A stretch of DNA of 64,000 nucleotides from Oscillospiraceae bacterium (GTDB taxonomy: Bacteria; Bacillota_A; Clostridia; Oscillospirales; Oscillospiraceae): contig CADADE010000027.1 of the NCBI GenBank assembly GCA_902786615.1, positions 62,001 through 126,000 of the forward strand, given 5' to 3'. Of this stretch, positions 8,122-16,041 are shown piece by piece. Below the pieces are notes generated by a model. It was given only the letters and a program-made list of their open reading frames with translations. It was not told the DNA's origin and ran no database searches. Position numbers and translations under genes: made by a program. How positions within the stretch are numbered: the stretch's first letter is position 1; each line of letters starts with the position of its first letter.

Positions 8122-9084
8122 ATGGCTGAACGCTACAACATCTGCCTCGACGTGGGCGGCACCAAGGTGCTCGGCGCCATCTTCAATGAAAAGGACGAGA
8201 TCATCTATCGCCTGAAAAAGCGCTCCAAGAGCGAGGGCGAGGGCTCGGCCGACGTGGAAAAGGTCATCATCAGCGTGGTGGAGGATATGATCAAGACTTC
8301 CGGCATCGACCGGAAAAAGATCAACGCCATCGCCTCCTGCGCGCCCGGGGTCATCGACCAGGACAGGGGCATCGTGCTTTTCACGCCGAACCTTCCCTGG
8401 CGCAACTATGACATCGCCGGGGCCATCAAAAAGAAATTCGGCGTCCCCTTCTTTGTGGGCAACGACGTAAACCTCGGCGTGCTGGGCGAATACAAGTTCG
8501 GCGCGGCGCAGGGCTACAACAACATCGTCGGCTTCTTCCCCGGCACCGGCATGGGCGGCGGGCTGATTCTGAACGGCAAGCTCTTCACCGGCACCCAGTA
8601 CATGGCGGCGGAGTACGGCCACATGACTCTCGACCCGGACGGCCCCCTCTGCGGCTGCGGGCAGAGCGGCTGTCTGGAGGTTTTCTCCAGCAAGCGCGGC
8701 ATGTCCGATTATATCCGGCAGCAGGTTAACCGCGGGCGGCCCTGCCTTCTGGCGGAGGACGTGCAGGACGGCGGCATCTTCCGCAGCAAGAGGCTCAAAA
8801 AGGCCCTCGCGCAGAAGGACGCCGTTGCGATGGAGGCCGTTGACCGCGCATGCCATTATCTGGCCGTCGCCACCGGCAACATGATCAACACCATCGCGCC
8901 GGATCTGGTGCTCTACGGCGGCGGCGTCATGGAGGCCATGGGCGATCTGTTCCTGAAAAAGATCCTGGCGGAGGTGGACCGCTACACCATGACCGCGATC
9001 CGCCCGCTGGTGGACTTGAAGGTCGCCTCCCTCGGGGACGACTCCATCCTCTACGGCGACCTCGCGCTGATCAAGGGGCTTTGA
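8122..9084 (+). CDS. ROK family sugar kinase (glucokinase-like)
   Basis: A 320-residue ROK-family protein, most likely a cytoplasmic hexose kinase. The ATP-binding segment is LDVGGTKVLGAIF (residues 7-19), a second phosphate loop is GTGMGGGLI, the sugar-binding motif is EYGHMTLD, and the Zn-binding ROK signature is CGCGQSGCLE. The ATG at 8122 is chosen because GGGAGG precedes it by about 8 nt. It follows pap in the same direction. Use of polyphosphate as donor is an open question suggested only by the neighbourhood. It ends at a strong terminator shared with larC. Confidence 0.9.
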   Translation: MAERYNICLDVGGTKVLGAIFNEKDEIIYRLKKRSKSEGEGSADVEKVIISVVEDMIKTSGIDRKKINAIASCAPGVIDQDRGIVLFTPNLPWRNYDIAGAIKKKFGVPFFVGNDVNLGVLGEYKFGAAQGYNNIVGFFPGTGMGGGLILNGKLFTGTQYMAAEYGHMTLDPDGPLCGCGQSGCLEVFSSKRGMSDYIRQQVNRGRPCLLAEDVQDGGIFRSKRLKKALAQKDAVAMEAVDRACHYLAVATGNMINTIAPDLVLYGGGVMEAMGDLFLKKILAEVDRYTMTAIRPLVDLKVASLGDDSILYGDLALIKGL

Positions 9085-9104
9085 TACACGCATAGAAAAA
9101 CGCT

Positions 9105-9132
9105 CAGGGGGCATCCGAAAGGATGTCCCCTG
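9105..9132. terminator. Bidirectional terminator between rok and larC
   Basis: CAGGGGGCATCC pairs with GGATGTCCCCTG (12 bp, one G-T) around a GAAA loop. The minus strand continues with GCGTTTTTC, so it is best suited to end the lar operon; the plus strand has TTTGCG. Confidence 0.8.
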
Positions 9133-9148
9133 TTTGCGTTAGATCGGC

Positions 9149-10333
9149 TTATGGAAGCTTCTCTTTCACTTCCCGGAGGCTCAGGCCGTTCTCCCGCGCG
9201 ATTTTTGCCAGATCCTCGTACTCGGGCTTCTCGCGGGAAACATTCCAGCCCTCGGCGCGCTTGACCGTCACCGCGCCCCACGGGGTCTCCGCCTTGCGGA
9301 AGGAGCGCTCCAGCGTATGGCGCGGGCATAAATGCTCCCGCACGCCGAGAGTCGTGGTGTGGTGAAACAGGCATTTCAGAAGCGCATCCCTCTCCGCCGC
9401 GCGGCACAGGACGGAGAGCATCACACCCGGGCGGGATTTTTTCATGCCGATCGCCGTCGTCCACACGTCCAGCGCCCCGGCCTCAAAGAGCCGCTCCATG
9501 GCAAAGCCCAGCTCCTCGCCCGTCATGTCGTCAAGATTGCATTGCAGCTCCAGAAGATACTCCGGCTCGTCCGGCGCTTCGCCCAGCAGAACGCGCACGG
9601 CGTTGAGGCGGTCGAAATTTTTCGTCCCCGTGCCGTAGCCGCATTTCTCCACCCGGAGGATGGGGGCGTTGTCAAAGCGGTCGGCAAAGTGCGTCAGCAG
9701 CGCCGCGCCCGTCGGGGTGCAGAGTTCGGTCTTGATCTCACCCTCATACCACGGGATGCCGCGCAGGAGAATTTCCGTCGCGGGGGCGGGCACCGGCAGA
9801 ATGCCGTGGGCGCATTTGACCGTGCCGCCGCCGACGTTGATGGGGGATGCGATCACCTGCTCGGGCCTGAGCTTCTCCATCAGCAGGCACACGCCCACCA
9901 CATCCGCCACCGCGTCTATGGTGCCGACTTCGTGGAAATGGATATGCTCCATGTCCTGCCCGTGCACCTCGGCCTCGGCTCCGGCAATGGAATCAAAGAC
10001 ATAACGGGCATTGTCCCTTACGTCTTCCGACAGCGGCATGGCGTCGATGAGCGCCCGTATCTCCTGAATGCCGTTGTGATGGTGGTGATGCCCCCCATCG
10101 TGATGATGGTGCTCGTGCCCCTCTTCCTCGCCGTTGACGGTGACATGGACGTGCAGGCCCCGCACGCCGCACTTTGTTTCCTGCTCGGCGGTGACGACAG
10201 CTTTCCCGTCGAGGGCGGCGTTGATCTCTTCCAGGAACTCCGCCTGCCCCTGCTCATCCAGCAGGTCCAGCAGGGCGCCGGTCAGCATGTCGCCCGCGAC
10301 GCCCATGCCGCAGTCTATATACAGTGTTCTCAT
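9149..10333 (-). CDS. larC: Nickel-pincer cofactor nickel insertase LarC
   Basis: A 394-residue LarC, the CTP-dependent enzyme that inserts nickel into the pyridinium dithioic acid mononucleotide during synthesis of the nickel-pincer nucleotide cofactor. The N-terminus YIDCGMGVAGDMLTGALLDL is characteristic, with FHEVGTIDAVADVVG, PTGAALLTHFA and a C-terminal QCNLDDMTGEELG domain. A histidine-rich loop at about residues 72-87 (HEHHHHDGGHHHHH) probably binds or stores nickel. It is a single uninterrupted frame, unlike Lactiplantibacillus where larC is split and joined by frameshifting. Its start codon overlaps the larE stop (ATGA). Confidence 0.95.
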   Translation of the reverse strand: MRTLYIDCGMGVAGDMLTGALLDLLDEQGQAEFLEEINAALDGKAVVTAEQETKCGVRGLHVHVTVNGEEEGHEHHHHDGGHHHHHNGIQEIRALIDAMPLSEDVRDNARYVFDSIAGAEAEVHGQDMEHIHFHEVGTIDAVADVVGVCLLMEKLRPEQVIASPINVGGGTVKCAHGILPVPAPATEILLRGIPWYEGEIKTELCTPTGAALLTHFADRFDNAPILRVEKCGYGTGTKNFDRLNAVRVLLGEAPDEPEYLLELQCNLDDMTGEELGFAMERLFEAGALDVWTTAIGMKKSRPGVMLSVLCRAAERDALLKCLFHHTTTLGVREHLCPRHTLERSFRKAETPWGAVTVKRAEGWNVSREKPEYEDLAKIARENGLSLREVKEKLP

Positions 10334-11085
10334 AAGCTCTTCTCCCTTGGAACCGGATCAAGCGTGATCTCGGAAAAATACGGCGACAGCGCCGCTCTGA
10401 TTTCGTCCAGGCGCAGCGCCGCCTCGCCGTGCTGCTCCGCGATGAACTGGAGCTTTGCCGCGCCGTTTTTCGTGCGGACGCGAAAATCCGCAAAGCCCAT
10501 GCGAAAAAGCGCGTCCTCGCTCTTTTCAACGTTCATGAGCTTTGCCGCAGTGATCGTCTCGCCGGTCGGGACGCGGGTGGCAAGGCAGGCATAGGCGGGC
10601 TTGTTCCAGGTAAAAAGCCCCGCCTCTTCGGAGAGCTGCCGCAGATTCTGCTTGGTGACGCCGCACAGACGCAGGGGCGAGAGCACCCCCTCCTCCCCCA
10701 GCGCCTGGTAGCCGGGGCGGTCGGCAATATCGTCGCTGGCATTGGTGCCGTCGATGACGAGCTCATAGCCGTCGCGCTTCGCCGCGGCTTTGACGCCTGC
10801 CATGATGATCTTTTTGCAGTAATAGCAGCGATTGGCGGGATTTTCAGCGACCCTCGGATCGCAGAGCGGATCGGCGGGGATCACCGTGACCGGAGCGCCC
10901 AGCTCTTCTGCAAGGCGCAGCGCGTCCCGGTATTCAAATTCCGGCTGGAAGGGGGACTTCACATAGTAAACGCCCAGCTTCTCGGCCCATTGCAGTCCCG
11001 CCCACAGGAGATAAGACGAGTCCGCGCCGCCGGAAAAGGCCAGCGCCGCCCGCGGGTGCCGCGCGAAAAATTCTTTCAGTGTCAT
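10330..11085 (-). CDS. larE: Nickel-pincer cofactor sulfur transferase LarE
   Basis: A 251-residue LarE of the PP-loop ATP pyrophosphatase superfamily, which adenylates and sulfurates the cofactor precursor in two rounds. The PP-loop is AFSGGADSSYLL (residues 16-27). NRCYYCKK near residue 84 is conserved. The sulfur-donating position is in WNKPAYACLATRVPTGE, which has a single Cys, consistent with a sacrificial-cysteine enzyme, although the additional ligands of iron-sulfur LarE versions were not assessed by alignment. It lies between larB and larC with almost no spacing. Confidence 0.94.
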   Translation of the reverse strand: MTLKEFFARHPRAALAFSGGADSSYLLWAGLQWAEKLGVYYVKSPFQPEFEYRDALRLAEELGAPVTVIPADPLCDPRVAENPANRCYYCKKIIMAGVKAAAKRDGYELVIDGTNASDDIADRPGYQALGEEGVLSPLRLCGVTKQNLRQLSEEAGLFTWNKPAYACLATRVPTGETITAAKLMNVEKSEDALFRMGFADFRVRTKNGAAKLQFIAEQHGEAALRLDEIRAALSPYFSEITLDPVPREKSL

Positions 11086-11086
11086 G

Positions 11087-11839
11087 TCAGTCGAGATGGT
11101 TGATCATGCTGGCCATGTAGCCCGCGCCGAAGCCGTTGTCGATGTTCACGACCGAGACGCCGCTTGCGCAGGAATTCAGCATGCTGAGTAACGCCGCGAT
11201 CCCGCCGAGGCTCGCCCCGTAGCCGACGCTTGTGGGCACGGCGATGACCGGGCAGTCGGCAAGCCCGCCGATCACGGAGGGCAGCGCCCCCTCCATGCCC
11301 GCGACCGCAACGATCACGCGGGCGGACATGATGAGATCCATATGGCTTAAAAGCCGGTGGATGCCGGACACGCCCACATCGTAAAGGCGCAGCACGTCGT
11401 TTCCCAGCACCTCGGCCGTGACGGCGGCCTCCTCCGCCACGGGGATATCGCTGGTGCCGCCCGTGGCGACGACCACGCGCCCCTTGCCGCTGGGCTTCGG
11501 CAGCTCCCCGATCACGCCGGTTTTGGAGAGGGGGTCATATTTGAGCGGCAGCTCCGCCGCCACGAAATCCGCCGCCTCCTGACTGAGCCTTGTGATCAGC
11601 ACGGTCTGCTGGCCGTTTTCGCGCATGGCCTTTGCGATGCCAAGGATATGCTCCTTCGTCTTGCCCGCGCCGTAAATCACCTCCGGCACACCCTGACGGA
11701 TGCCGCGGTGAAAATCCACCTTCGCGTACTCGCCGATCTCCTGAAAGGGCTGCATTTTGAGCCTGAGCGCCGCATCCTCGGGGCTGAGCGCGCCGTCCGC
11801 CACCTGCTGCAGCAGCGCCGTCATTTCCGTTTTGTCCAT
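11087..11839 (-). CDS. larB: Nickel-pincer cofactor carboxylase LarB
   Basis: A 250-residue LarB, which carboxylates and hydrolyses nicotinic acid adenine dinucleotide as the first step of nickel-pincer cofactor synthesis. It resembles PurE in its C-terminal half: VVVATGGTSDIPVAEEAA, DVGVSGIHRLLSH, VAVAGMEGALPSVIGGL and PVIAVPTSVGYGASLGG. The N-terminal segment with VDFHRGIRQGVPEVIYGAGKT is family-typical. It is the first gene of larBEC, behind a recognisable sigma-A promoter. The enzyme that uses the cofactor (LarA, lactate racemase family) is not in the window. Confidence 0.95.
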   Translation of the reverse strand: MDKTEMTALLQQVADGALSPEDAALRLKMQPFQEIGEYAKVDFHRGIRQGVPEVIYGAGKTKEHILGIAKAMRENGQQTVLITRLSQEAADFVAAELPLKYDPLSKTGVIGELPKPSGKGRVVVATGGTSDIPVAEEAAVTAEVLGNDVLRLYDVGVSGIHRLLSHMDLIMSARVIVAVAGMEGALPSVIGGLADCPVIAVPTSVGYGASLGGIAALLSMLNSCASGVSVVNIDNGFGAGYMASMINHLD

Positions 11840-11870
11840 AGGGGCCTCCCGTGAAAATCAGAATGGCTGT

Positions 11871-11899
11871 ATTTTAATCCATTTTTTCCTTCGATGCAA
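11871..11899 (-). promoter_or_regulatory. Sigma-A promoter for larBEC
   Basis: On the minus strand TTGCAT, 17-nt spacer, TAAAAT, 32 nt before the larB start codon. Confidence 0.7.
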
Positions 11900-11910
11900 G
11901 CGGTTTCCTC

Positions 11911-11940
11911 TTGCCTGTTCGTTTCGCTTCCTGCTATAAT
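11911..11940 (+). promoter_or_regulatory. Sigma-A promoter for the second EamA gene
   Basis: TTGCCT, 18-nt spacer, TATAAT, divergent from the larB promoter. Confidence 0.65.
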
Positions 11941-11975
11941 GCGGAAAAAGTCAAAGCAGAAAGAAGATGCTCCCC

Positions 11976-12842
11976 ATGAAAAAGCTCTCCCCGCGTGCGC
12001 AGCTCATTTTGTCCATGCTGATTTTCGGCACCATCGGCCTCTTCCGCCGTGCCATTCCCTACCCCTCGAGCGTGGTGGCGCTGGTGCGCTCGGTGATCGG
12101 GGCGCTGTTTCTGCTGCTGGTGCGCGCAGTCAAGCGCGAACCAATCGACCGCGCGGCGGTGAAGCGGAACTTCCCGAAGCTGCTGCTCCTCGGCGCGATG
12201 CTGGGCTTTAACTGGATCTTCCTCTTTGAGGCGTACAACCACACCTCCGTCGCCGCGGCCACGATGTGCTACTACATGGCCCCGGTGTTCATCATTCTGC
12301 TCTCCGTCCCGGTATTCGGCGAAAAGCTCACACCCCGCAAGGGCGTCTGCGCCGCCGTTGCGGTGTTCGGCATGGTGCTGGTCTCGGACGTGCTGACGAC
12401 GGGGCTGCATGGGGCGAAGGGACTGCTCTTTGGCCTGATTGCGGCGGTACTCTACGCGCTCATCGTGATCGTGAACCGCACGCTCCGGGACATCTCCGCC
12501 GAGGACCGGACCATCATGCAGTTTGCGGCTTCGTCCCTTGTGATGCTGCCCTATGTGCTGCTGACGGAAAAGCTCTCCGCCCTCGAGCCGACGCCGAAGG
12601 TGCTGCTGCTCCTTGTGATCGTGGGCGTGGTGCACACGGGGATCGCCTATGTGCTGTACTTCGGCAGCATAGCGCACGTCCCGGCTCAGACCGCCGCGCT
12701 CTTGAGCTACATTGACCCCATCGTGGCGGTGCTGCTGTCGCTGACCGTGCTGCGCGAGCCCATGAGCCCCGCCGCTCTCTTCGGCGCGGTTCTGGTGATC
12801 GGGGCCATGATCGCAAGCGAGCTCACTCCCAAAAGAGATTGA
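11976..12842 (+). CDS. EamA (DMT superfamily) transporter
   Basis: A 288-residue integral membrane protein with two EamA repeats (LILSMLIFGTIGLFRRAIPY at the start; GLLFGLIAAVLYALIVIVNR in the middle; SYIDPIVAVLLSLTVLREP near the end), about ten transmembrane helices. It probably exports or imports a small metabolite; the substrate is not predictable. An in-frame ATG at 11967 exists, but AAAGAAG abuts it and is well spaced for the ATG at 11976. It is divergent from larBEC, which does not by itself prove a link to nickel or lactate. Confidence 0.88.
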   Translation: MKKLSPRAQLILSMLIFGTIGLFRRAIPYPSSVVALVRSVIGALFLLLVRAVKREPIDRAAVKRNFPKLLLLGAMLGFNWIFLFEAYNHTSVAAATMCYYMAPVFIILLSVPVFGEKLTPRKGVCAAVAVFGMVLVSDVLTTGLHGAKGLLFGLIAAVLYALIVIVNRTLRDISAEDRTIMQFAASSLVMLPYVLLTEKLSALEPTPKVLLLLVIVGVVHTGIAYVLYFGSIAHVPAQTAALLSYIDPIVAVLLSLTVLREPMSPAALFGAVLVIGAMIASELTPKRD

Positions 12843-12854
12843 CCCGGAGAAAGA

Positions 12855-12882
12855 AGAGGCGGGGCCGCGCGGCCCCGTCTCT
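12855..12882. terminator. Bidirectional terminator
   Basis: AGAGGCGGGGCC pairs with GGCCCCGTCTCT (12 bp, one G-T, loop GCGC), between the convergent EamA and aldolase genes; T- or A-rich sequence follows on either side. Confidence 0.7.
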
Positions 12883-12893
12883 TTGGATTTGTC

Positions 12894-13821
12894 TTACTTG
12901 TTGACCAGGTGGATGGCAAAGCCGCCGTACTCGCCCTTGAGGTAGACGAACTTCGGCGCGCCCTTGTCGTTGTAGGTGATGGAATCCTCATTGAACTCCA
13001 CGCCCTGCAGACCCAGATGGTAGATGCAGCGCTCGACGCTGTTGGTGCGGAAGCCGATGTGGCCGTTCGTGCCGGGGCCCTTGTGGGACATGAACTCGAT
13101 GCTGTTGTCGGCGGCGAACCAGGACTTGCCGGTGTCGCGCGGGGACAGGCCCAGCATGCAGCTGACAAGCTTGGCAAGGCGCTCGGCCTCTTCTCGGCTT
13201 TCGGTGTTGACGCCGATGTGGGCAAGCTCGATGCCCAGCATGACCTTGACCGCCTCCTTGCAGATGGCGGTGATCTCGTCCCAGCACTCGCCCTCGATCA
13301 GGTCCTTCTTGACCATCCAGGTGCCGCCGCAGGCGACGATCTGGTTGAAGGAGAGGTAGTCCATCATGTTCTTGGTGTTGACGCCGCCGGTGGGCATCCT
13401 TCTTGATGCCGCCGTTGTCCTCTGCCGGGAAGAACTTGACCACCTCGAGGCCCAGGGCCATGGCCTGCTCCATCTCGCCGCCGGTGGCGGTGCCGGGGAG
13501 CATGAGCGCGCCCTTGTCAAGGCCGTACTTCACGGTGTCGGGGTTAAAGCCGGGGGTGACGATGAACTGGGAGCCTGCGGCCAGGGCGCGGTCAAGGCGC
13601 TCACGGCTGGTGACGGTGCCGGCGCCCACGACCATCTCGGGAACCTCGGCCGCGATGGCGCGGATGGCCTCCTCGGCGGCGGCGGTGCGGAAGGTGACCT
13701 CGGCCGCGGGCAGACCGCCGGCGACCAGAGCCTTGGCCAGAGGCACGGCCTTCTTGACGTCGTCAATGGCGATGACCGGCACGATGCCGATCTTGGACAG
13801 GGTATGGAGCACTTCGTTCAT
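12894..13821 (-). pseudogene. KDPG/4-hydroxy-2-oxoglutarate aldolase fused to a VOC-like domain, frameshifted
   Basis: The first frame (from ATG 13821, RBS AGGAGG) encodes a class I KDPG-type aldolase: AEVTFRT, MVVGAGTV, FIVTPGFN, LPGTAT and VVKFFPAEDNGGIK, which includes the Schiff-base Lys of the KFFPAE motif. Near 13398 the frame changes, and homology continues in the other frame with MPTGGVNTKNMMDYL and ACGGTWMVKK, then a C-terminal domain of about 110 residues resembling the vicinal oxygen chelate fold. Against usual spacing about 12-14 codons between GGIK and MPTGG are missing; a deletion of about 38-41 nt is inferred. Intact, it would cleave 2-keto-3-deoxy-6-phosphogluconate. It is either a real pseudogene or a sequence error. 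Confidence 0.85.
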
Positions 13822-13867
13822 GGGGCATTCCTCCTGTTATCGTATGATTTTTTATGGTTCTTATTTG

Positions 13868-13896
13868 ATTATACCCGCTCCTGCGGGAACATGCAA
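13868..13896 (-). promoter_or_regulatory. Sigma-A promoter for the aldolase gene
   Basis: On the minus strand TTGCAT, 17-nt spacer, TATAAT, about 45 nt before the start codon. The promoter is intact although the gene is not. Confidence 0.75.
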
Positions 13897-13951
13897 TGCC
13901 GGAAACGGAGAAATACCCGGCTGGAACGGGCCTGCCGGGTATCCTTTATCG

Positions 13952-15328
13952 TTATTTCTTTTCTTCGACCAGCCTCTCGCCGATCTTGTAGACGTCGCCC
14001 GCGCCGACGGTCAGCACGATGTCGCCGGGATGGGCGATGGCGCGCAGGGCGTCCTCGATGACGTCAAAGGTCTGGCAGAAGATGGCCCCGTCGACCTCCT
14101 TCGCGAGATCCGCCGAGGAGATGCCGATGGTGTTCTTTTCCCGCGCGGCGAAGATCTCCGCAAGGAAGAGCACGTCGGGCCGCCTGAGCTGCTCCACAAA
14201 ATCCGGGAAGAGGGCGGCGGTGCGGGAATAGGTATGGGGCTGGAAGACCAGCACGGTGCGCTTGTAATTGAGCTGCTCCACCGCGTCGAGCAGGACCTTC
14301 AGCTCGCCGGGATGGTGGGCATAGTCGTCATACACGTCCGCGCCGTTATACTTGCCTTTGAACTCAAAGCGGCGGCCCGCGCCGTTGAAGCCCGCAAGGC
14401 CGTACTTGACGGCGTTGGGGCGCACGCCGAGGCTGATGCAGGCGGCGGTGGCGGCGAGGGCGTTTTTCACATTGTGCAGGCCCGGCACATGCAGGGTCAC
14501 GTCGGTGAAGAGGCGGCCCTTGTACAGCACCTCAAAATGGGAATTTGCGCCCAAAAACTCAATGTTTCTGGCTGTAACGTCGGCGTCCCCGCTCAGGCCG
14601 AAGGTGATGACGCGGCCCCTGATGTCCCGGATCACCTCCATGGTGTTGGGATCGTCAAGGTTTGCCACCACATAGCCGTCCTCCGGCACACGCAGGGCAA
14701 ACTCATGGAAGGAATGCTTCACATCGTCCAGATCCTTGAAGAAATCCAGATGGTCGGCCTCCACGTTCAGAATGACGGCGACGGTGGGATGGAAGGAGAG
14801 GAAGGAGTTATAATACTCGCAGGCCTCCATGATGATGGTGTTGCCGTGGCCTACGCGATGGCCCGCCTTGAGAAGGGGCAGGGTGCCGCCGATCATGACG
14901 GTGGGGTCCTTGTCGGCCGCCATCATGATATGGGTGCACATGGAGGTGGTGGTCGTCTTGCCGTGGGTGCCGCAGATGCAGAGGGCATTTGCATAGTCCT
15001 TGGAGATCGCGCCCCAGGCCTGGGTGCGTTCAAAGACCGGGATGCCCTTTTCATGGGCGGCGCGGATCTCGGGGTTATCGTCATGGACGGCGGCGGTGCG
15101 CACGACGAACTCCACATCGTCCGTGATATTGCCTGCGCTGTGCCCGATCAGGACCGGAATGCCCTTCATGCGAAGGCCCTGAATATTGGCGCCCTCGTTC
15201 ATATCGGAGCCGCTGATGCTGAGGCCCATGCCCTGCAGCACCTCGGCCAGCGACGACATGGACACGCCGCCGATGCCGATCAGATGTCCCCTTCTGCCGG
15301 GGGACAGAAAGTTTTCAAATTCAGCCAT
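13952..15328 (-). CDS. murC: UDP-N-acetylmuramate--L-alanine ligase MurC
   Basis: A 458-residue MurC, the ATP-dependent ligase that adds L-alanine to UDP-N-acetylmuramic acid in peptidoglycan synthesis. The N-terminal Rossmann domain has HLIGIGGVSMSSLAEVL; the ATP-binding P-loop is CGTHGKTTTTSM (about residues 128-139); EACEYYNSFL and NVEADHLDFF belong to the central domain; DDYAHHPGE marks the third domain. Length is normal. RBS GGAG sits about 8 nt from the ATG at 15328. It stands alone behind its own promoter, divergent from udg. Confidence 0.97.
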   Translation of the reverse strand: MAEFENFLSPGRRGHLIGIGGVSMSSLAEVLQGMGLSISGSDMNEGANIQGLRMKGIPVLIGHSAGNITDDVEFVVRTAAVHDDNPEIRAAHEKGIPVFERTQAWGAISKDYANALCICGTHGKTTTTSMCTHIMMAADKDPTVMIGGTLPLLKAGHRVGHGNTIIMEACEYYNSFLSFHPTVAVILNVEADHLDFFKDLDDVKHSFHEFALRVPEDGYVVANLDDPNTMEVIRDIRGRVITFGLSGDADVTARNIEFLGANSHFEVLYKGRLFTDVTLHVPGLHNVKNALAATAACISLGVRPNAVKYGLAGFNGAGRRFEFKGKYNGADVYDDYAHHPGELKVLLDAVEQLNYKRTVLVFQPHTYSRTAALFPDFVEQLRRPDVLFLAEIFAAREKNTIGISSADLAKEVDGAIFCQTFDVIEDALRAIAHPGDIVLTVGAGDVYKIGERLVEEKK

Positions 15329-15370
15329 ATTGCATCTCCACAGATTGTTTGATTCCCGCGCGAAAAGCAG

Positions 15371-15399
15371 TTGCGGGCGGAAGAAAAAGGTGCTAATAT
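15371..15399 (+). promoter_or_regulatory. Possible promoter for udg
   Basis: TTGCGG, 17-nt spacer, TAATAT upstream of the uracil-DNA glycosylase gene. Confidence 0.45.
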
Positions 15400-15408
15400 T
15401 TGCCTTGT

Positions 15409-15437
15409 ATTATAATACGCCGCCGGGCGACTTGCAA
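15409..15437 (-). promoter_or_regulatory. Sigma-A promoter for murC
   Basis: On the minus strand TTGCAA, 17-nt spacer, TATAAT. The -10 region is part of a GTATTATAATAC palindrome and overlaps the divergent udg promoter region. Confidence 0.7.
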
Positions 15438-15471
15438 GCGCTTCTTTCCCGGCGCGAAAGGCGGAACAGGC

Positions 15472-16041
15472 ATGGACTCCTGGCAGGCCCTGAAAAGTGA
15501 ATGTGCCGCGTGCCGCGGCTGCTCCCTGTGCAGGACACGGCACAACCTGGTTTTCGGCGTGGGGAACGAGCAGGCGGAGCTCATGCTCATCGGCGAAGGC
15601 CCCGGCGAGCAGGAGGATCTCAAGGGCGAGCCCTTTGTCGGCCCGGCGGGAAAGCTTCTGGACGACATGCTGAAAATGATCGATCTCGACCGTGGACGCG
15701 TCTACATCGCCAATATTGTCAAGTGCCGCCCGCCCGGAAACCGCGACCCGCAGAACATTGAGCAGGACGCCTGCCGCGCCTGGCTCGACCGGCAGATCAA
15801 GCTGGTGAACCCGAAAATCATCGTGTGCCTGGGCCGCATCGCGGCCAAGGCGCTCATCGACCCCGACTTTCGGATCACGCGGGAACACGGCGTCTGGTAC
15901 GATATCGACGGCCGCCGCCTCATGGCGACCTACCACCCGTCGGCCCTGCTGCGCGATGTGAGCAAGCGGCCCGAGGCATTTATGGATCTTCGCAGCTTAA
16001 GAAAGGAAATCAGGGCTGTCTGCGACAGCGTATATGTATGA
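15472..16041 (+). CDS. Uracil-DNA glycosylase, family 4 (iron-sulfur type)
   Basis: A 189-residue family 4 uracil-DNA glycosylase, which removes uracil from DNA at the start of base-excision repair. Cysteines at the N-terminus (CAACRGCSLC) and the pair KCRPPGN and RAWLDRQI region supply the iron-sulfur ligands typical of this family. GEGPGEQEDLKGEPFVG is the uracil-binding loop and TYHPSALLR the C-terminal catalytic motif. The ATG at 15472 has AGG-rich sequence upstream. The stop codon overlaps the next start (ATGA at 16038), so the downstream gene is translationally coupled. Confidence 0.94.
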   Translation: MDSWQALKSECAACRGCSLCRTRHNLVFGVGNEQAELMLIGEGPGEQEDLKGEPFVGPAGKLLDDMLKMIDLDRGRVYIANIVKCRPPGNRDPQNIEQDACRAWLDRQIKLVNPKIIVCLGRIAAKALIDPDFRITREHGVWYDIDGRRLMATYHPSALLRDVSKRPEAFMDLRSLRKEIRAVCDSVYV

